Source of the DNA: Candidatus Omnitrophota bacterium
GTDB taxonomy: Bacteria > Omnitrophota > Koll11 > Aquiviventales > Aquiviventaceae
Direction: 5' to 3'
DNA: 17,371 nt
Assembly: GCA_016196415.1 (NCBI GenBank)
Contig: JACPXS010000059.1
Location: forward strand, 1-17,371
The notes under the pieces: model-generated
Database searches by the model: none
Seen by the model: only the letters and a program-made list of their open reading frames with translations
Told to the model about the DNA's origin: nothing
Translations under genes and position numbers: made by a program
Shown: positions 1-8,933 of the stretch, in pieces
Position numbering within the stretch: position 1 is the stretch's first letter
Layout of the letters: every line of letters starts with the position of its first letter

Positions 1-113
1 ACGACGCGCGCCACATGTTCGGTCGGTTCACAGCACTGCTTGAGACCCATGCCTAACTGGAACCACCGATGCCCGTGAACACATCGAGGGGTGACTCTTC
101 GACAGGCTCAGGG

Positions 114-155
114 TCAATGCGCCCCCATGTGAAGGGGCATCTGTGGGCGCATTGA
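114..155. repeat. Inverted repeat with perfect 11-bp arms
   Basis: Perfect 11-bp arms lie at 114-124 (TCAATGCGCCC) and 145-155 (GGGCGCATTGA) around a 20-nt loop. An alternative CCCC/GGGG pairing exists inside. Directly before it is the 16-mer TTCGACAGGCTCAGGG (98-113), a word I recall from dispersed intergenic repeats in many environmental genomes; I could not verify that here. The arms would form a stable hairpin on either strand. No T-run follows, so it is not a classic Rho-independent terminator. Function is unknown; it may be the edge of a dispersed repeat. Confidence 0.6.
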
Positions 156-177
156 GAACTGATTTCAGCGAGACAAA

Positions 178-265
178 GAGGGCGCAGATGGCCGCTGATC
201 GAAAAGCGCGGATGACCGCAGATCAGCGAAAATCTGCCCGGCACTCTGCGGGCATCTGCGTCCTC
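178..265. repeat. Dispersed-type palindromic element upstream of endoQ
   Basis: The ends are inverted repeats: GAGGGCGCAGATG (178-190) against CATCTGCGTCCTC (253-265) matches at 12 of 13 positions. Extending inward to 197 and 246 gives 17 of 20. Inside is a second, perfect 8-bp pair, CGCTGATC (193-200) and GATCAGCG (221-228). The left half also contains a direct near-repeat, GCGCAGATGRCC against GCGCGGATGACC (183-194 and 207-218), before the orientation reverses. The element stops 16 bp before the endoQ start codon, so it would be in that gene's 5' leader if transcribed. No coding capacity is recognised. Confidence 0.6.
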
Positions 266-281
266 CGAGGCCTCGGTTCTC

Positions 282-1526
282 ATGGCTAGGTTCATCGCCG
301 ATTTCCACATCCACTCGCGCTACAGCCGCGCGTGCTCCAAGGACTTGACGGTGAGCGAACTGGCGAAGTGGGCGAAGGTAAAGGGCATCGGCGTCCTGGG
401 CACCGGCGACTTCACGCACCCGCTCTGGCTCGAAGAGCTCAAGGATGCGCTGCGCGACGCGGGCGGCGGCCTGTACGAGCACGCCGGCATGCGGTTTTTG
501 CTCACGACCGAGGTCAACACGTTGTTCTACCGCGACGGCCGCGCGCATCAGATCCACCAGCTCCTCTTCCTGCCGAGTTTTGAGTCGGCCGATCGGCTCA
601 ACAGAGAACTGGCCTCGTTCGGCGGCCTGGATACCGATGGCCGGCCCACGCTGCGGATGGAGCCCGCGCACCTGGTCGAAATCCTGCTCGGCGTTGAGCC
701 GCGTGGGATGCTCGTGCCGGCGCACGCCTGGACGCCGTGGTTCGCGCTCTTCGGCTCCACCTCGGGATTCGACGCGGTCGAAGAATGCTTCGAGCGGCAA
801 TCACAGCACATCTACGCGCTGGAGACTGGCCTCTCCTCCGACCCGGCCATGAACTGGCGGCTGACGAGCCTGGACCGCTACACGCTGATCTCCAACTCCG
901 ATGCCCACTCGGCCCGGCGCATCGGGCGCGAGGCGAACATCTTCGAGGGCGATGCCAGCTACGACGCGATTGTCGACGCACTGAAGAGGAAAGGCACCAC
1001 GCGCCTCGTGGAAACGATCGAGTTCTTTCCGGAAGAGGGGAAGTACCACTATGATGGCCACCGCATCTGCAACGTCCGGTGGTCGCCGGCTGAAAGCAAG
1101 CAGCACGGGCTCCGGTGCTCGGTCTGCGGACGCAAGATCACCGTGGGCGTCATGCACCGGGTCGAGACGCTGGCCGACCGGCCGGAAGGCGTCGTGCCGC
1201 CGCAGGCGGTCCCGTTCCGGCGCACCGTGCCGCTCGATGAAATCATCTCGGAGGCGCTCGGCGTCGGGGTAGGAACGCAGACGGTGGACCGCGAGTACCA
1301 GGCGCTGATCTACCGCTTTGGCACCGAGTTCGGCGTCCTGCTGGAGGCGTCGGCGGAGGAGCTGTGCCGGGCGGCGCCGGCCAAGGTCGCCGAAGGGATC
1401 CTGCGGATGCGCGAGGGGCGCGTGGCGATCGAGCCTGGCTACGACGGGGAGTACGGCAAAGTGAAGATCTTTGATGAAGCGGCTGCGCCGACGGAAGCAG
1501 CCGAGCAGCAGCTGACCTTATTTTGA
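282..1526 (+). CDS. Endonuclease Q family protein (PHP-domain DNA repair nuclease)
   Basis: This 414-residue protein has the full domain order of the EndoQ family. An N-terminal PHP metallophosphoesterase domain starts with DFHIHSRYSR (metal-binding H9 and H11). It continues with PAHAWTPWF (H148), an LETGLSSDP loop near 180-188 and the PHP motif SNSDAHS (D207, H209). A small zinc-binding insertion follows, with C263, C279, C282 and probably H292. The C-terminal region ends with the family-typical PGYDGEYGKVKIF stretch. Characterised archaeal and Bacillus relatives cut DNA 5' of deaminated bases (uracil, hypoxanthine) and abasic sites; the same cytosolic repair role is inferred here. Some databases still label the family as a UvrD/helicase-like or hypothetical protein. 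The ATG at 282 fits the family N terminus, although no good Shine-Dalgarno precedes it. It stands alone, with repeats on both sides. Confidence 0.88.
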   Translation: MARFIADFHIHSRYSRACSKDLTVSELAKWAKVKGIGVLGTGDFTHPLWLEELKDALRDAGGGLYEHAGMRFLLTTEVNTLFYRDGRAHQIHQLLFLPSFESADRLNRELASFGGLDTDGRPTLRMEPAHLVEILLGVEPRGMLVPAHAWTPWFALFGSTSGFDAVEECFERQSQHIYALETGLSSDPAMNWRLTSLDRYTLISNSDAHSARRIGREANIFEGDASYDAIVDALKRKGTTRLVETIEFFPEEGKYHYDGHRICNVRWSPAESKQHGLRCSVCGRKITVGVMHRVETLADRPEGVVPPQAVPFRRTVPLDEIISEALGVGVGTQTVDREYQALIYRFGTEFGVLLEASAEELCRAAPAKVAEGILRMREGRVAIEPGYDGEYGKVKIFDEAAAPTEAAEQQLTLF

Positions 1527-1530
1527 CGGG

Positions 1531-1625
1531 GTGTAGCGTGGAACATTTAACGTGTAACGTGAAGACCGCTCAGGCATGCCCGGTTTTCCCGTTCCACGTT
1601 CCACGTTAAACATTCCACGCGACTC
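1531..1625. repeat. Heptad-period inverted repeat between endoQ and carB
   Basis: The arms 1536-1561 and 1595-1620 are reverse complements at 23 of 26 positions. Each arm is built of 7-bp units. On the left these read GTGTAGC, GTGGAAC, ATTTAAC, GTGTAAC, GTGAAGA (1531-1565). On the right they are the complementary orientation GTTCCAC, GTTCCAC, GTTAAAC, ATTCCAC (1591-1618). The 33-nt spacer ends in a short TTTTCCC. It fills nearly the whole gap between endoQ and carB and ends 8 nt before the carB ATG. A transcript would fold into a long hairpin, which could end endoQ transcription or shield the carB start. Either role is inference. Confidence 0.8.
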
Positions 1626-1628
1626 GCG

Positions 1629-4937
<3,309 letters not shown>

Positions 4938-4971
4938 TGCCTCATGTTCCCGCGCGCGACGCCGCCATGAC

Positions 4972-5325
4972 ATGAGTGAGTCGGAGCACCGCCGAGGGCC
5001 TCGGATTCCCCGCACCTTTGTTGTGCGGTACCGCACTCCCCAGAGCGGCCAGCTGAGCTGGGGGATGTCTACCCTCCGGGATCTCAGCAGCAGCGGCGCG
5101 CGGTTTTTGTCCGAGCAGCCGTTTGCGGTCGGTGCTCTCCTCGAGCTCAAACTGCGACTGCCGGTCAGCCAGCAGCCGGTGGCGTTGCAAGCGCGCGTGG
5201 CGTGGGTGAAGCCGGCGCCGCTTGGCATGTGTGAACTCGGGGTGACCTTTCAGTTACGGGATGCCGAAAGCCAGCGGAGCCTGGATGCCTCGGTCGCCTA
5301 CTTCGCAGGAAAGAAGCCCTCGTAA
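4972..5325 (+). CDS. Single-domain PilZ protein (putative c-di-GMP receptor)
   Basis: This 117-residue cytosolic protein consists of one PilZ beta-barrel and little else. Both signature motifs for cyclic di-GMP binding are visible: RxxxR at R7-R11 (RRGPR), and DxSxxG at D37-G42 (DLSSSG). The spacing and the following hydrophobic strands (ALLELKLRLP, LQARVAWVK, CELGVTFQL) fit the family. It has no signal peptide, transmembrane segment or partner domain, so the output would be through protein contact. It lies 34 bp after carB and its stop overlaps the next PilZ start as TAATG, implying translational coupling. It is only moderately similar to its neighbour, so any duplication is old. No SD is evident. 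The target is unknown. Confidence 0.85.
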   Translation: MSESEHRRGPRIPRTFVVRYRTPQSGQLSWGMSTLRDLSSSGARFLSEQPFAVGALLELKLRLPVSQQPVALQARVAWVKPAPLGMCELGVTFQLRDAESQRSLDASVAYFAGKKPS

Positions 5326-5669
5326 TGCCGCATGAGCGCCGGCGATTCCCTCGGGTGCCTGAGTCGTTTCAGGTGCAGTACCGCGTCTTTGGAGAGCTCG
5401 ATGCGTGTTGGATGGCCGCGACGACGGTCAACATCAGTGCTGGCGGAATCCGCTTTCGGGGTTCCGATGAGCTGGACGTCGGTGCTCCGATCGAGGTGAA
5501 GATGCCCGTGCCTGGCATCGCGCAGCCGCTGCTTGTCCGTGGCGTCGTGATTTGGGCCGAGGTCCAGGCCCCCGGCGTCGTTGAGCATGGCATCCAGTTG
5601 TCTGAGGTGACGCTGGCCCAGCAAGCGCAGATCGATCGACTCGTGCAGTTTCTCAGGAGCCACCCGTAG
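5325..5669 (+). CDS. Second single-domain PilZ protein
   Basis: This 114-residue protein has RxxxR (R6-R10, within ERRRFPR) and NxSxxG (N36-G41, NISAGG), the two cyclic di-GMP contacts of PilZ domains. Hydrophobic strands follow (APIEVKMPVP, LLVRGVVIWAEV, VEHGIQLSEV). It starts one base into the stop codon of the preceding PilZ gene and ends 19 bp before pyrD, so it is probably cotranscribed with the pyrimidine genes. No membrane segment or second domain is present. The two PilZ proteins could form a pair or act on different targets; nothing in the sequence says which. Confidence 0.85.
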   Translation: MPHERRRFPRVPESFQVQYRVFGELDACWMAATTVNISAGGIRFRGSDELDVGAPIEVKMPVPGIAQPLLVRGVVIWAEVQAPGVVEHGIQLSEVTLAQQAQIDRLVQFLRSHP

Positions 5670-5688
5670 CGGTGGCCCGCGCGGCCCC

Positions 5689-6684
5689 ATGCCCTCCCTG
5701 ATCGATCTCCGCGTGCCGGTGGGGTCCCTGACGCTCAAGAATCCCATCCTGGTCGCGGCCGGGACGTTCGGGTACGGGACAGAATTTTCAGAAGCTATCC
5801 AGCTTGATCGGCTCGGCGCGCTGGTGACGAAGACCCTCACCCGGCAGCCCCGCAGCGGACACCCGCCCCCCAGGCTCGTTGAGACACCCTCAGGCCTGCT
5901 CAACGCGGTGGGGTTGCAAAACGTCGGGCTTGACGCCTTCCTGCGGGAGAAACTGCCAGCGCTGCGGCGCTTCGATGTCCCGGTGATTGTGAGCGTCCTG
6001 GGGGACTCGGCCGAGGAGCTGAGCGAGATGACGCGCCGGCTTAATGCCGCAGCGGGTGTGGCCGCGATCGAAGTGAACCTCTCCTGCCCGAACCTCCGGG
6101 ACGGGTCAAGGGTCGAGGGTCAAGGGTCAAAGGAAGAACCTCCAGCATCCCTGCACCCGGCACCCGTTCCCCTTCACCCGAGGATGGTGGCGCAAGACGC
6201 CGACGCGACGTTCGCCATGATCCAGGCTGCGCGTCAGCACACCCGAAAACCGGTCATCGCTAAACTCAGCCCCGACGTCACCGATCTCGCGCCGATTGCG
6301 CAGGCGGCCGAGCGCGCTGGAGCCAGCGCTGTCACGATCGGCAACACGTTCACCGGCATGAGCCTTGATGTCGCCACGCGACGGTCACGGCTCGGAACCA
6401 TGACCGGGGGCCTCAGCGGGCCGGCGATTCGTCCGCTCGCCGTGTACCGAGTGTGGTATACTGCCGCATCGTTGCGCCTGCCCATCATCGGGGCGGGCGG
6501 GGTGGTGCGCGCTGACGACGCGCTGGAATTTTTTCTTGCCGGAGCCAGCGCGGTGGCGATTGGGACCGCAAATTTTGCCGACCCTCGCGCGCCGCTGCGC
6601 GTCCTGCGAGGAATTGAGCGCTACCTCCGTGCGCATCGAATGCGATCGCTCCAGGATCTTCGAACAGCAAGCCAGACGTCGTAA
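5689..6684 (+). CDS. pyrD: Dihydroorotate dehydrogenase, class 1B-like catalytic subunit
   Basis: The enzyme oxidises dihydroorotate to orotate with FMN, the fourth step to UMP. Family landmarks are NPILVAAGTFGYG near 18-30, LVTKTLT (45-51), NAVGLQNVGLDAFL (72-85), the active-site loop VNLSCPN with catalytic C133, KLSPDVTDL, and the FMN phosphate region IIGAGGVVRADDA and FLAGASAVAIGTA. A cysteine base is typical of class 1 enzymes. Class 1B forms normally pair with PyrK and NAD+, and no pyrK is present here. At 331 residues it is longer than usual (about 300-310) because of an extra proline-, serine- and histidine-rich segment, residues 139-164, right after SCPNLRD. This segment is encoded by an inverted heptad repeat. 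The frame is intact. The ATG at 5689 gives the correct N terminus but has only a weak SD. Confidence 0.95.
   Translation: MPSLIDLRVPVGSLTLKNPILVAAGTFGYGTEFSEAIQLDRLGALVTKTLTRQPRSGHPPPRLVETPSGLLNAVGLQNVGLDAFLREKLPALRRFDVPVIVSVLGDSAEELSEMTRRLNAAAGVAAIEVNLSCPNLRDGSRVEGQGSKEEPPASLHPAPVPLHPRMVAQDADATFAMIQAARQHTRKPVIAKLSPDVTDLAPIAQAAERAGASAVTIGNTFTGMSLDVATRRSRLGTMTGGLSGPAIRPLAVYRVWYTAASLRLPIIGAGGVVRADDALEFFLAGASAVAIGTANFADPRAPLRVLRGIERYLRAHRMRSLQDLRTASQTS
6103..6179. repeat. In-frame heptad-repeat palindrome inside pyrD
   Basis: Eleven consecutive 7-bp steps are visible. The left arm has GGGTCAA, GGGTCGA, GGGTCAA, GGGTCAA (6103-6130). One spacer unit is 6131-6137. The right arm is in the opposite orientation: ACCTCCA, GCATCCC, TGCACCC, GGCACCC, GTTCCCC, TTCACCC (6138-6179). 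Pairing the outer four units of each arm gives 18 of 28 complementary bases, concentrated in the GGG/CCC cores. The tract begins on a codon boundary (G139) and adds about 26 residues to PyrD, five residues after the catalytic cysteine. It has the same architecture as the intergenic element at 1531-1625 but a different unit sequence. Confidence 0.8.
6457..6462 (+). promoter_or_regulatory. Possible internal extended -10 promoter in pyrD
   Basis: TGGTATACT (6454-6462) has the TGn extension and five of six consensus -10 bases, in a context (GTGTGGTATACTGC) resembling the two stronger promoters ahead of nuoJ and atpZ. There is no convincing -35 box. It could give extra transcription of pyrF and pyrE, but it lies inside the pyrD coding region and may be chance. 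Confidence 0.25.
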
Positions 6685-6701
6685 CACAAATCACGCAAGT
6701 T

Positions 6702-6713
6702 GGAGGGGCCTCC
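6702..6713 (+). other. Short hairpin between pyrD and pyrF
   Basis: GGAGGGGCCTCC is a perfect palindrome in the 82-bp gap between pyrD and the chosen pyrF start. It has no T-run, so it is not a typical terminator. It might affect pyrF translation or be incidental. Confidence 0.35.
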
Positions 6714-6766
6714 CGCGAGTCACCCAGCGGCACACCCCGGAACAGCCTGCGGCCCGGTGGATTGAG

Positions 6767-7486
6767 TTGAAGGCACACCACACCCACGACAACCGGTTGA
6801 TCGTCGCGCTCGATGACACCGCGCTGGCTCCTGCCGTGCGGATGGCCACACGCCTGAGGACGTTGGTGCAGACCGTCAAGGTCGGCAGCGCGCTGTTTAC
6901 CGCGTGCGGACCTGCGGTGATTCACCGGCTCCGATCACTTGGCGTTGACGTGATGCTGGATTTAAAATTCTTTGATATCCCCTCCATCGTTGAACTCAGT
7001 TGCCGCGCCGCGGTTCGCCATCGGGTCGCCATGGTGACGGTGCATGCGTTGGGGGGGCGCGCGACGCTGGAGGCGTCGGCGCGAGGGGTCCGTGAGGAAG
7101 CCGCGCGGTTGCGCTGCCCACGGCCGCTGGTCCTTGCGGTGACGATCCTGACCAGCACAGCGCAGGGCCGCGCCAGAACGGCTCGCGCTGGGGTCATGTG
7201 CTTGGCGAGGGAAGCGGTCCGCGCCGGGTGCGATGGCGTCGTGGCCCCGGCCCAAGAGGCGGGTCAGCTTCGTCGCGCGTTTGGGAACACGCTGCGCATC
7301 GTGTGTCCCGGCATTCGGCCCAGGAACGCGCAGGCGAACGATCAACGCCGTGTGGCGACGCCGGCGCAGGCCCTGGCGCGCGGGGCGGATGCGCTGGTCG
7401 TGGGGCGACCCATCACGGCCGCCCGAGATCCTCACCGAGCCGCTTGGCAGATTCTCCAGGAGATGCAGGAGGCGAACCCGTGTTGA
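6767..7486 (+). CDS. pyrF: Orotidine 5'-phosphate decarboxylase
   Basis: The enzyme decarboxylates OMP to UMP, the last step of the pathway, in the cytosol. The TIM-barrel signatures are all present: LIVALDD (D16), VKVG (K38), the catalytic DxKxxD in LDLKFFDIP (D65, K67, D70), VTVHALGG, DGVVAPAQEA, CPGIRP, and the phosphate-binding NDQRRV and VVGRPIT. The frame stays open upstream to an ATG at 6536, but that stretch overlaps pyrD and does not look like PyrF. The family N terminus begins just before RLIVALDD. I therefore chose the TTG at 6767, with GGTGG six bases upstream, giving 239 residues, normal for the group 1 enzyme. The stop overlaps the pyrE start. Confidence 0.93.
   Translation: MKAHHTHDNRLIVALDDTALAPAVRMATRLRTLVQTVKVGSALFTACGPAVIHRLRSLGVDVMLDLKFFDIPSIVELSCRAAVRHRVAMVTVHALGGRATLEASARGVREEAARLRCPRPLVLAVTILTSTAQGRARTARAGVMCLAREAVRAGCDGVVAPAQEAGQLRRAFGNTLRIVCPGIRPRNAQANDQRRVATPAQALARGADALVVGRPITAARDPHRAAWQILQEMQEANPC
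7467..7472 (+). promoter_or_regulatory. Shine-Dalgarno of pyrE
   Basis: AGGAGG lies 7 nt before the GTG at 7480, inside the end of pyrF. It fixes the pyrE start in preference to the in-frame upstream open stretch, and shows that the ribosomes use a canonical anti-SD. Confidence 0.85.
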
Positions 7487-8067
7487 CCAAAGAGAAGCTC
7501 CTCGAGATGTTCCGGAAGAGCAACGCGCTGCAGCGCGGCCACTTTGAGCTCTCCTCCGGGCTCCATAGCGGGCATTACTTCCAGTGCGCCCAAGTGCTGC
7601 AATCCCCCAGGCAGGCGGCCGCCATTGGCCGGGAGCTGGCGCGCCGCTTCCGCGCCGCCACACCAACCGTGGTGATTGGGCCGGCCGCAGGCGGAATTCT
7701 CCCAGCCCATGAGACGGCCCGCGCCCTCGGGGCCCGGGCGATGTATACCGAGCGGGTCGACGCGGAGATGCAACTCCGCCGCGGCTTCACGGTGACGAAG
7801 AAGGATCGCGCGCTGATCGTTGAAGATGCGATCACCACCGGCGAATCGGCACGGAAGGTTGCGGCGTTGGTCGAGAGCTTCGGCGCCAAAGTGGTCGGCA
7901 TCGGAGCGATCGTCGATCGATCCGGGGGCAAAGCGAAGTTTCCCGGCCGCACATTCCATCGGCTCTTCTCGCTCGCGTTCGAAACGTTCCCCCCGCATGA
8001 ATGCCCCCTGTGCAGCGAGCAGATTCCGGTGACGCGGCCTGGTCGCGCCAAAAGCCGCGTGTTATAA
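7480..8067 (+). CDS. pyrE: Orotate phosphoribosyltransferase
   Basis: PyrE joins orotate to PRPP to give OMP, the substrate of the preceding gene's product. The 195-residue protein opens with the typical ALQRGHFELSSGLHSGHYFQC (split here across residues 16-36). It carries the PRPP-binding motif ALIVEDAITTGES (111-123) and ends with ECPLCSEQIPVTRPG (174-188), a cysteine-pair tail common in one bacterial and archaeal PyrE subgroup. The GTG at 7480 overlaps the last codons of pyrF by 7 bp and is preceded by a perfect AGGAGG. A TTG immediately follows as a possible alternative start. The stop codon TAA is embedded in the TATAAT of the next promoter. Confidence 0.95.
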   Translation: MLTKEKLLEMFRKSNALQRGHFELSSGLHSGHYFQCAQVLQSPRQAAAIGRELARRFRAATPTVVIGPAAGGILPAHETARALGARAMYTERVDAEMQLRRGFTVTKKDRALIVEDAITTGESARKVAALVESFGAKVVGIGAIVDRSGGKAKFPGRTFHRLFSLAFETFPPHECPLCSEQIPVTRPGRAKSRVL

Positions 8068-8068
8068 T
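8060..8068 (+). promoter_or_regulatory. Extended -10 promoter of the nuoJKLMN operon
   Basis: TGTTATAAT is a perfect extended -10 (TGn plus TATAAT at 8063-8068). With 17-nt spacing the -35 position (8040-8045, TGGTCG) matches only half of the consensus, as expected for extended -10 promoters. Transcription would begin near 8075, about 25 nt before the nuoJ ATG. It overlaps the end of pyrE, so no spare sequence separates the pyr and nuo units. Confidence 0.7.
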
Positions 8069-8076
8069 ACTGCACA

Positions 8077-8088
8077 GCCCGTTCGGGC
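8077..8088 (+). other. Small hairpin at the nuo transcript 5' end
   Basis: GCCCGTTCGGGC has a 4-bp GC stem and a GTTC loop, starting within a few bases of the predicted transcript start. It could protect the 5' end. It is too short to be a terminator. Confidence 0.35.
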
Positions 8089-8100
8089 ATTTCCCTGTGG

Positions 8101-8631
8101 ATGACACATCCCGGTAGCCTCTTCGTCTTCGGCGCGCTCGCGCTGATGGTGCTCCTGAGCGCTGTCTGGGTGGTGACGCTGCGCAACCTGTTTCGGGCCG
8201 CGCTGAGCCTGGGTCTGGTCCTGGTGGGGGTCGCGGGCCTGTTCATCCTCCTGGAGGCCGAATTCCTCGCCTTTGTGCAGATTTTGGTGTACGTTGGGGC
8301 CATCCTGACGCTGGTGGTTTTTGCGATCATGCTCACCGCGACACGCCACGCCGGGCCGGTCTCCTCGGTGAGCCGCCAACGCATTCCGGCCGCGCTGGCG
8401 TCAAGCAGTTTGTTCGCGGTGCTGGTGTCCGTGACCGGCGCGCTGAGTTGGCCCGCGACATCCCTGACCGAGGCCGTGTCGATTGCGGCGTTGGGACAGC
8501 AGCTCGTGACCACGCTCGTCTTGCCGTTTGAAGTCGTCTCGTTGGTGTTCGTGGCGGCGATGGTGGGGGCGATCGTCATCGCGACCGGCCGTGCCCCCCA
8601 TCGGATCGATCCGGGGGGAGCCGAGCGATGA
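8101..8631 (+). CDS. nuoJ: NADH-quinone oxidoreductase subunit J
   Basis: NuoJ is a small membrane subunit of complex I, next to NuoA and NuoK, where coupling motions begin. The 176-residue protein has about five hydrophobic helices. Its hallmark is LRNLFRAALSLGLVLVGVAGLF followed by EAEFLAFVQILVYVGAILTL (residues about 29-79, split here); the LVYVGAI helix is the pi-bulge helix of the family. Length is close to E. coli NuoJ (184). The ATG at 8101 lies 33 bp after pyrE with only a weak SD. The stop overlaps the nuoK start as ATGA. Confidence 0.95.
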   Translation: MTHPGSLFVFGALALMVLLSAVWVVTLRNLFRAALSLGLVLVGVAGLFILLEAEFLAFVQILVYVGAILTLVVFAIMLTATRHAGPVSSVSRQRIPAALASSSLFAVLVSVTGALSWPATSLTEAVSIAALGQQLVTTLVLPFEVVSLVFVAAMVGAIVIATGRAPHRIDPGGAER

Positions 8632-8933
8632 CCATTCCGGTGCAACCGCTCCTCATGCTCAGTCACGCCCTGTTCTGCCTCGGCGTCTATGGGATCCTGA
8701 CGCGGCGCAACGCGATCGGGCTGCTCCTGTCCATTGAGCTCATCCTGAACGCCGCGGCGCTGAACTTCGTCCTCTTCGGCCGGCTCTTTGGCGACGTCCA
8801 GGGGCAGGCCTTTGCGCTCTTCATCATTGCGCTCGCGGCGTGCGAGGCTGGGGTGGGATTGGCGATCATCGTCAGCCTCTGGCGGAATGCGAAGACGATC
8901 GATGCCGATTCCGTGGATCTGCTGAAGGGGTGA
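8628..8933 (+). CDS. nuoK: NADH-quinone oxidoreductase subunit K
   Basis: This 101-residue protein has three transmembrane helices, exactly the usual NuoK size. ILTRRNAIGLLLSIELILNA (residues 23-42) contains the conserved membrane glutamate of helix 2. LFIIALAACEAGVGLAIIVS (60-79) contains the second conserved glutamate. These two carboxylates are part of the proton path near the quinone module. It overlaps nuoJ by 4 bp and its TGA overlaps the nuoL ATG by one base. A G-rich run (GGGGGGAG, 8613-8620) precedes the start. Confidence 0.96.
   Translation: MTIPVQPLLMLSHALFCLGVYGILTRRNAIGLLLSIELILNAAALNFVLFGRLFGDVQGQAFALFIIALAACEAGVGLAIIVSLWRNAKTIDADSVDLLKG

Noticed and set aside
6103..6179. Possible frameshift or assembly error in pyrD
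   Set aside because: The reading frame is continuous and both flanks match PyrD in the same frame, so an in-frame insertion explains it better. Read-level checking would settle it.
7575..8666. Minus-strand open frame of 363 codons across pyrE and nuoJ
   Set aside because: Its translation is Arg/Ser/Thr-rich low-complexity sequence without motifs, and it is opposed by two recognisable genes.
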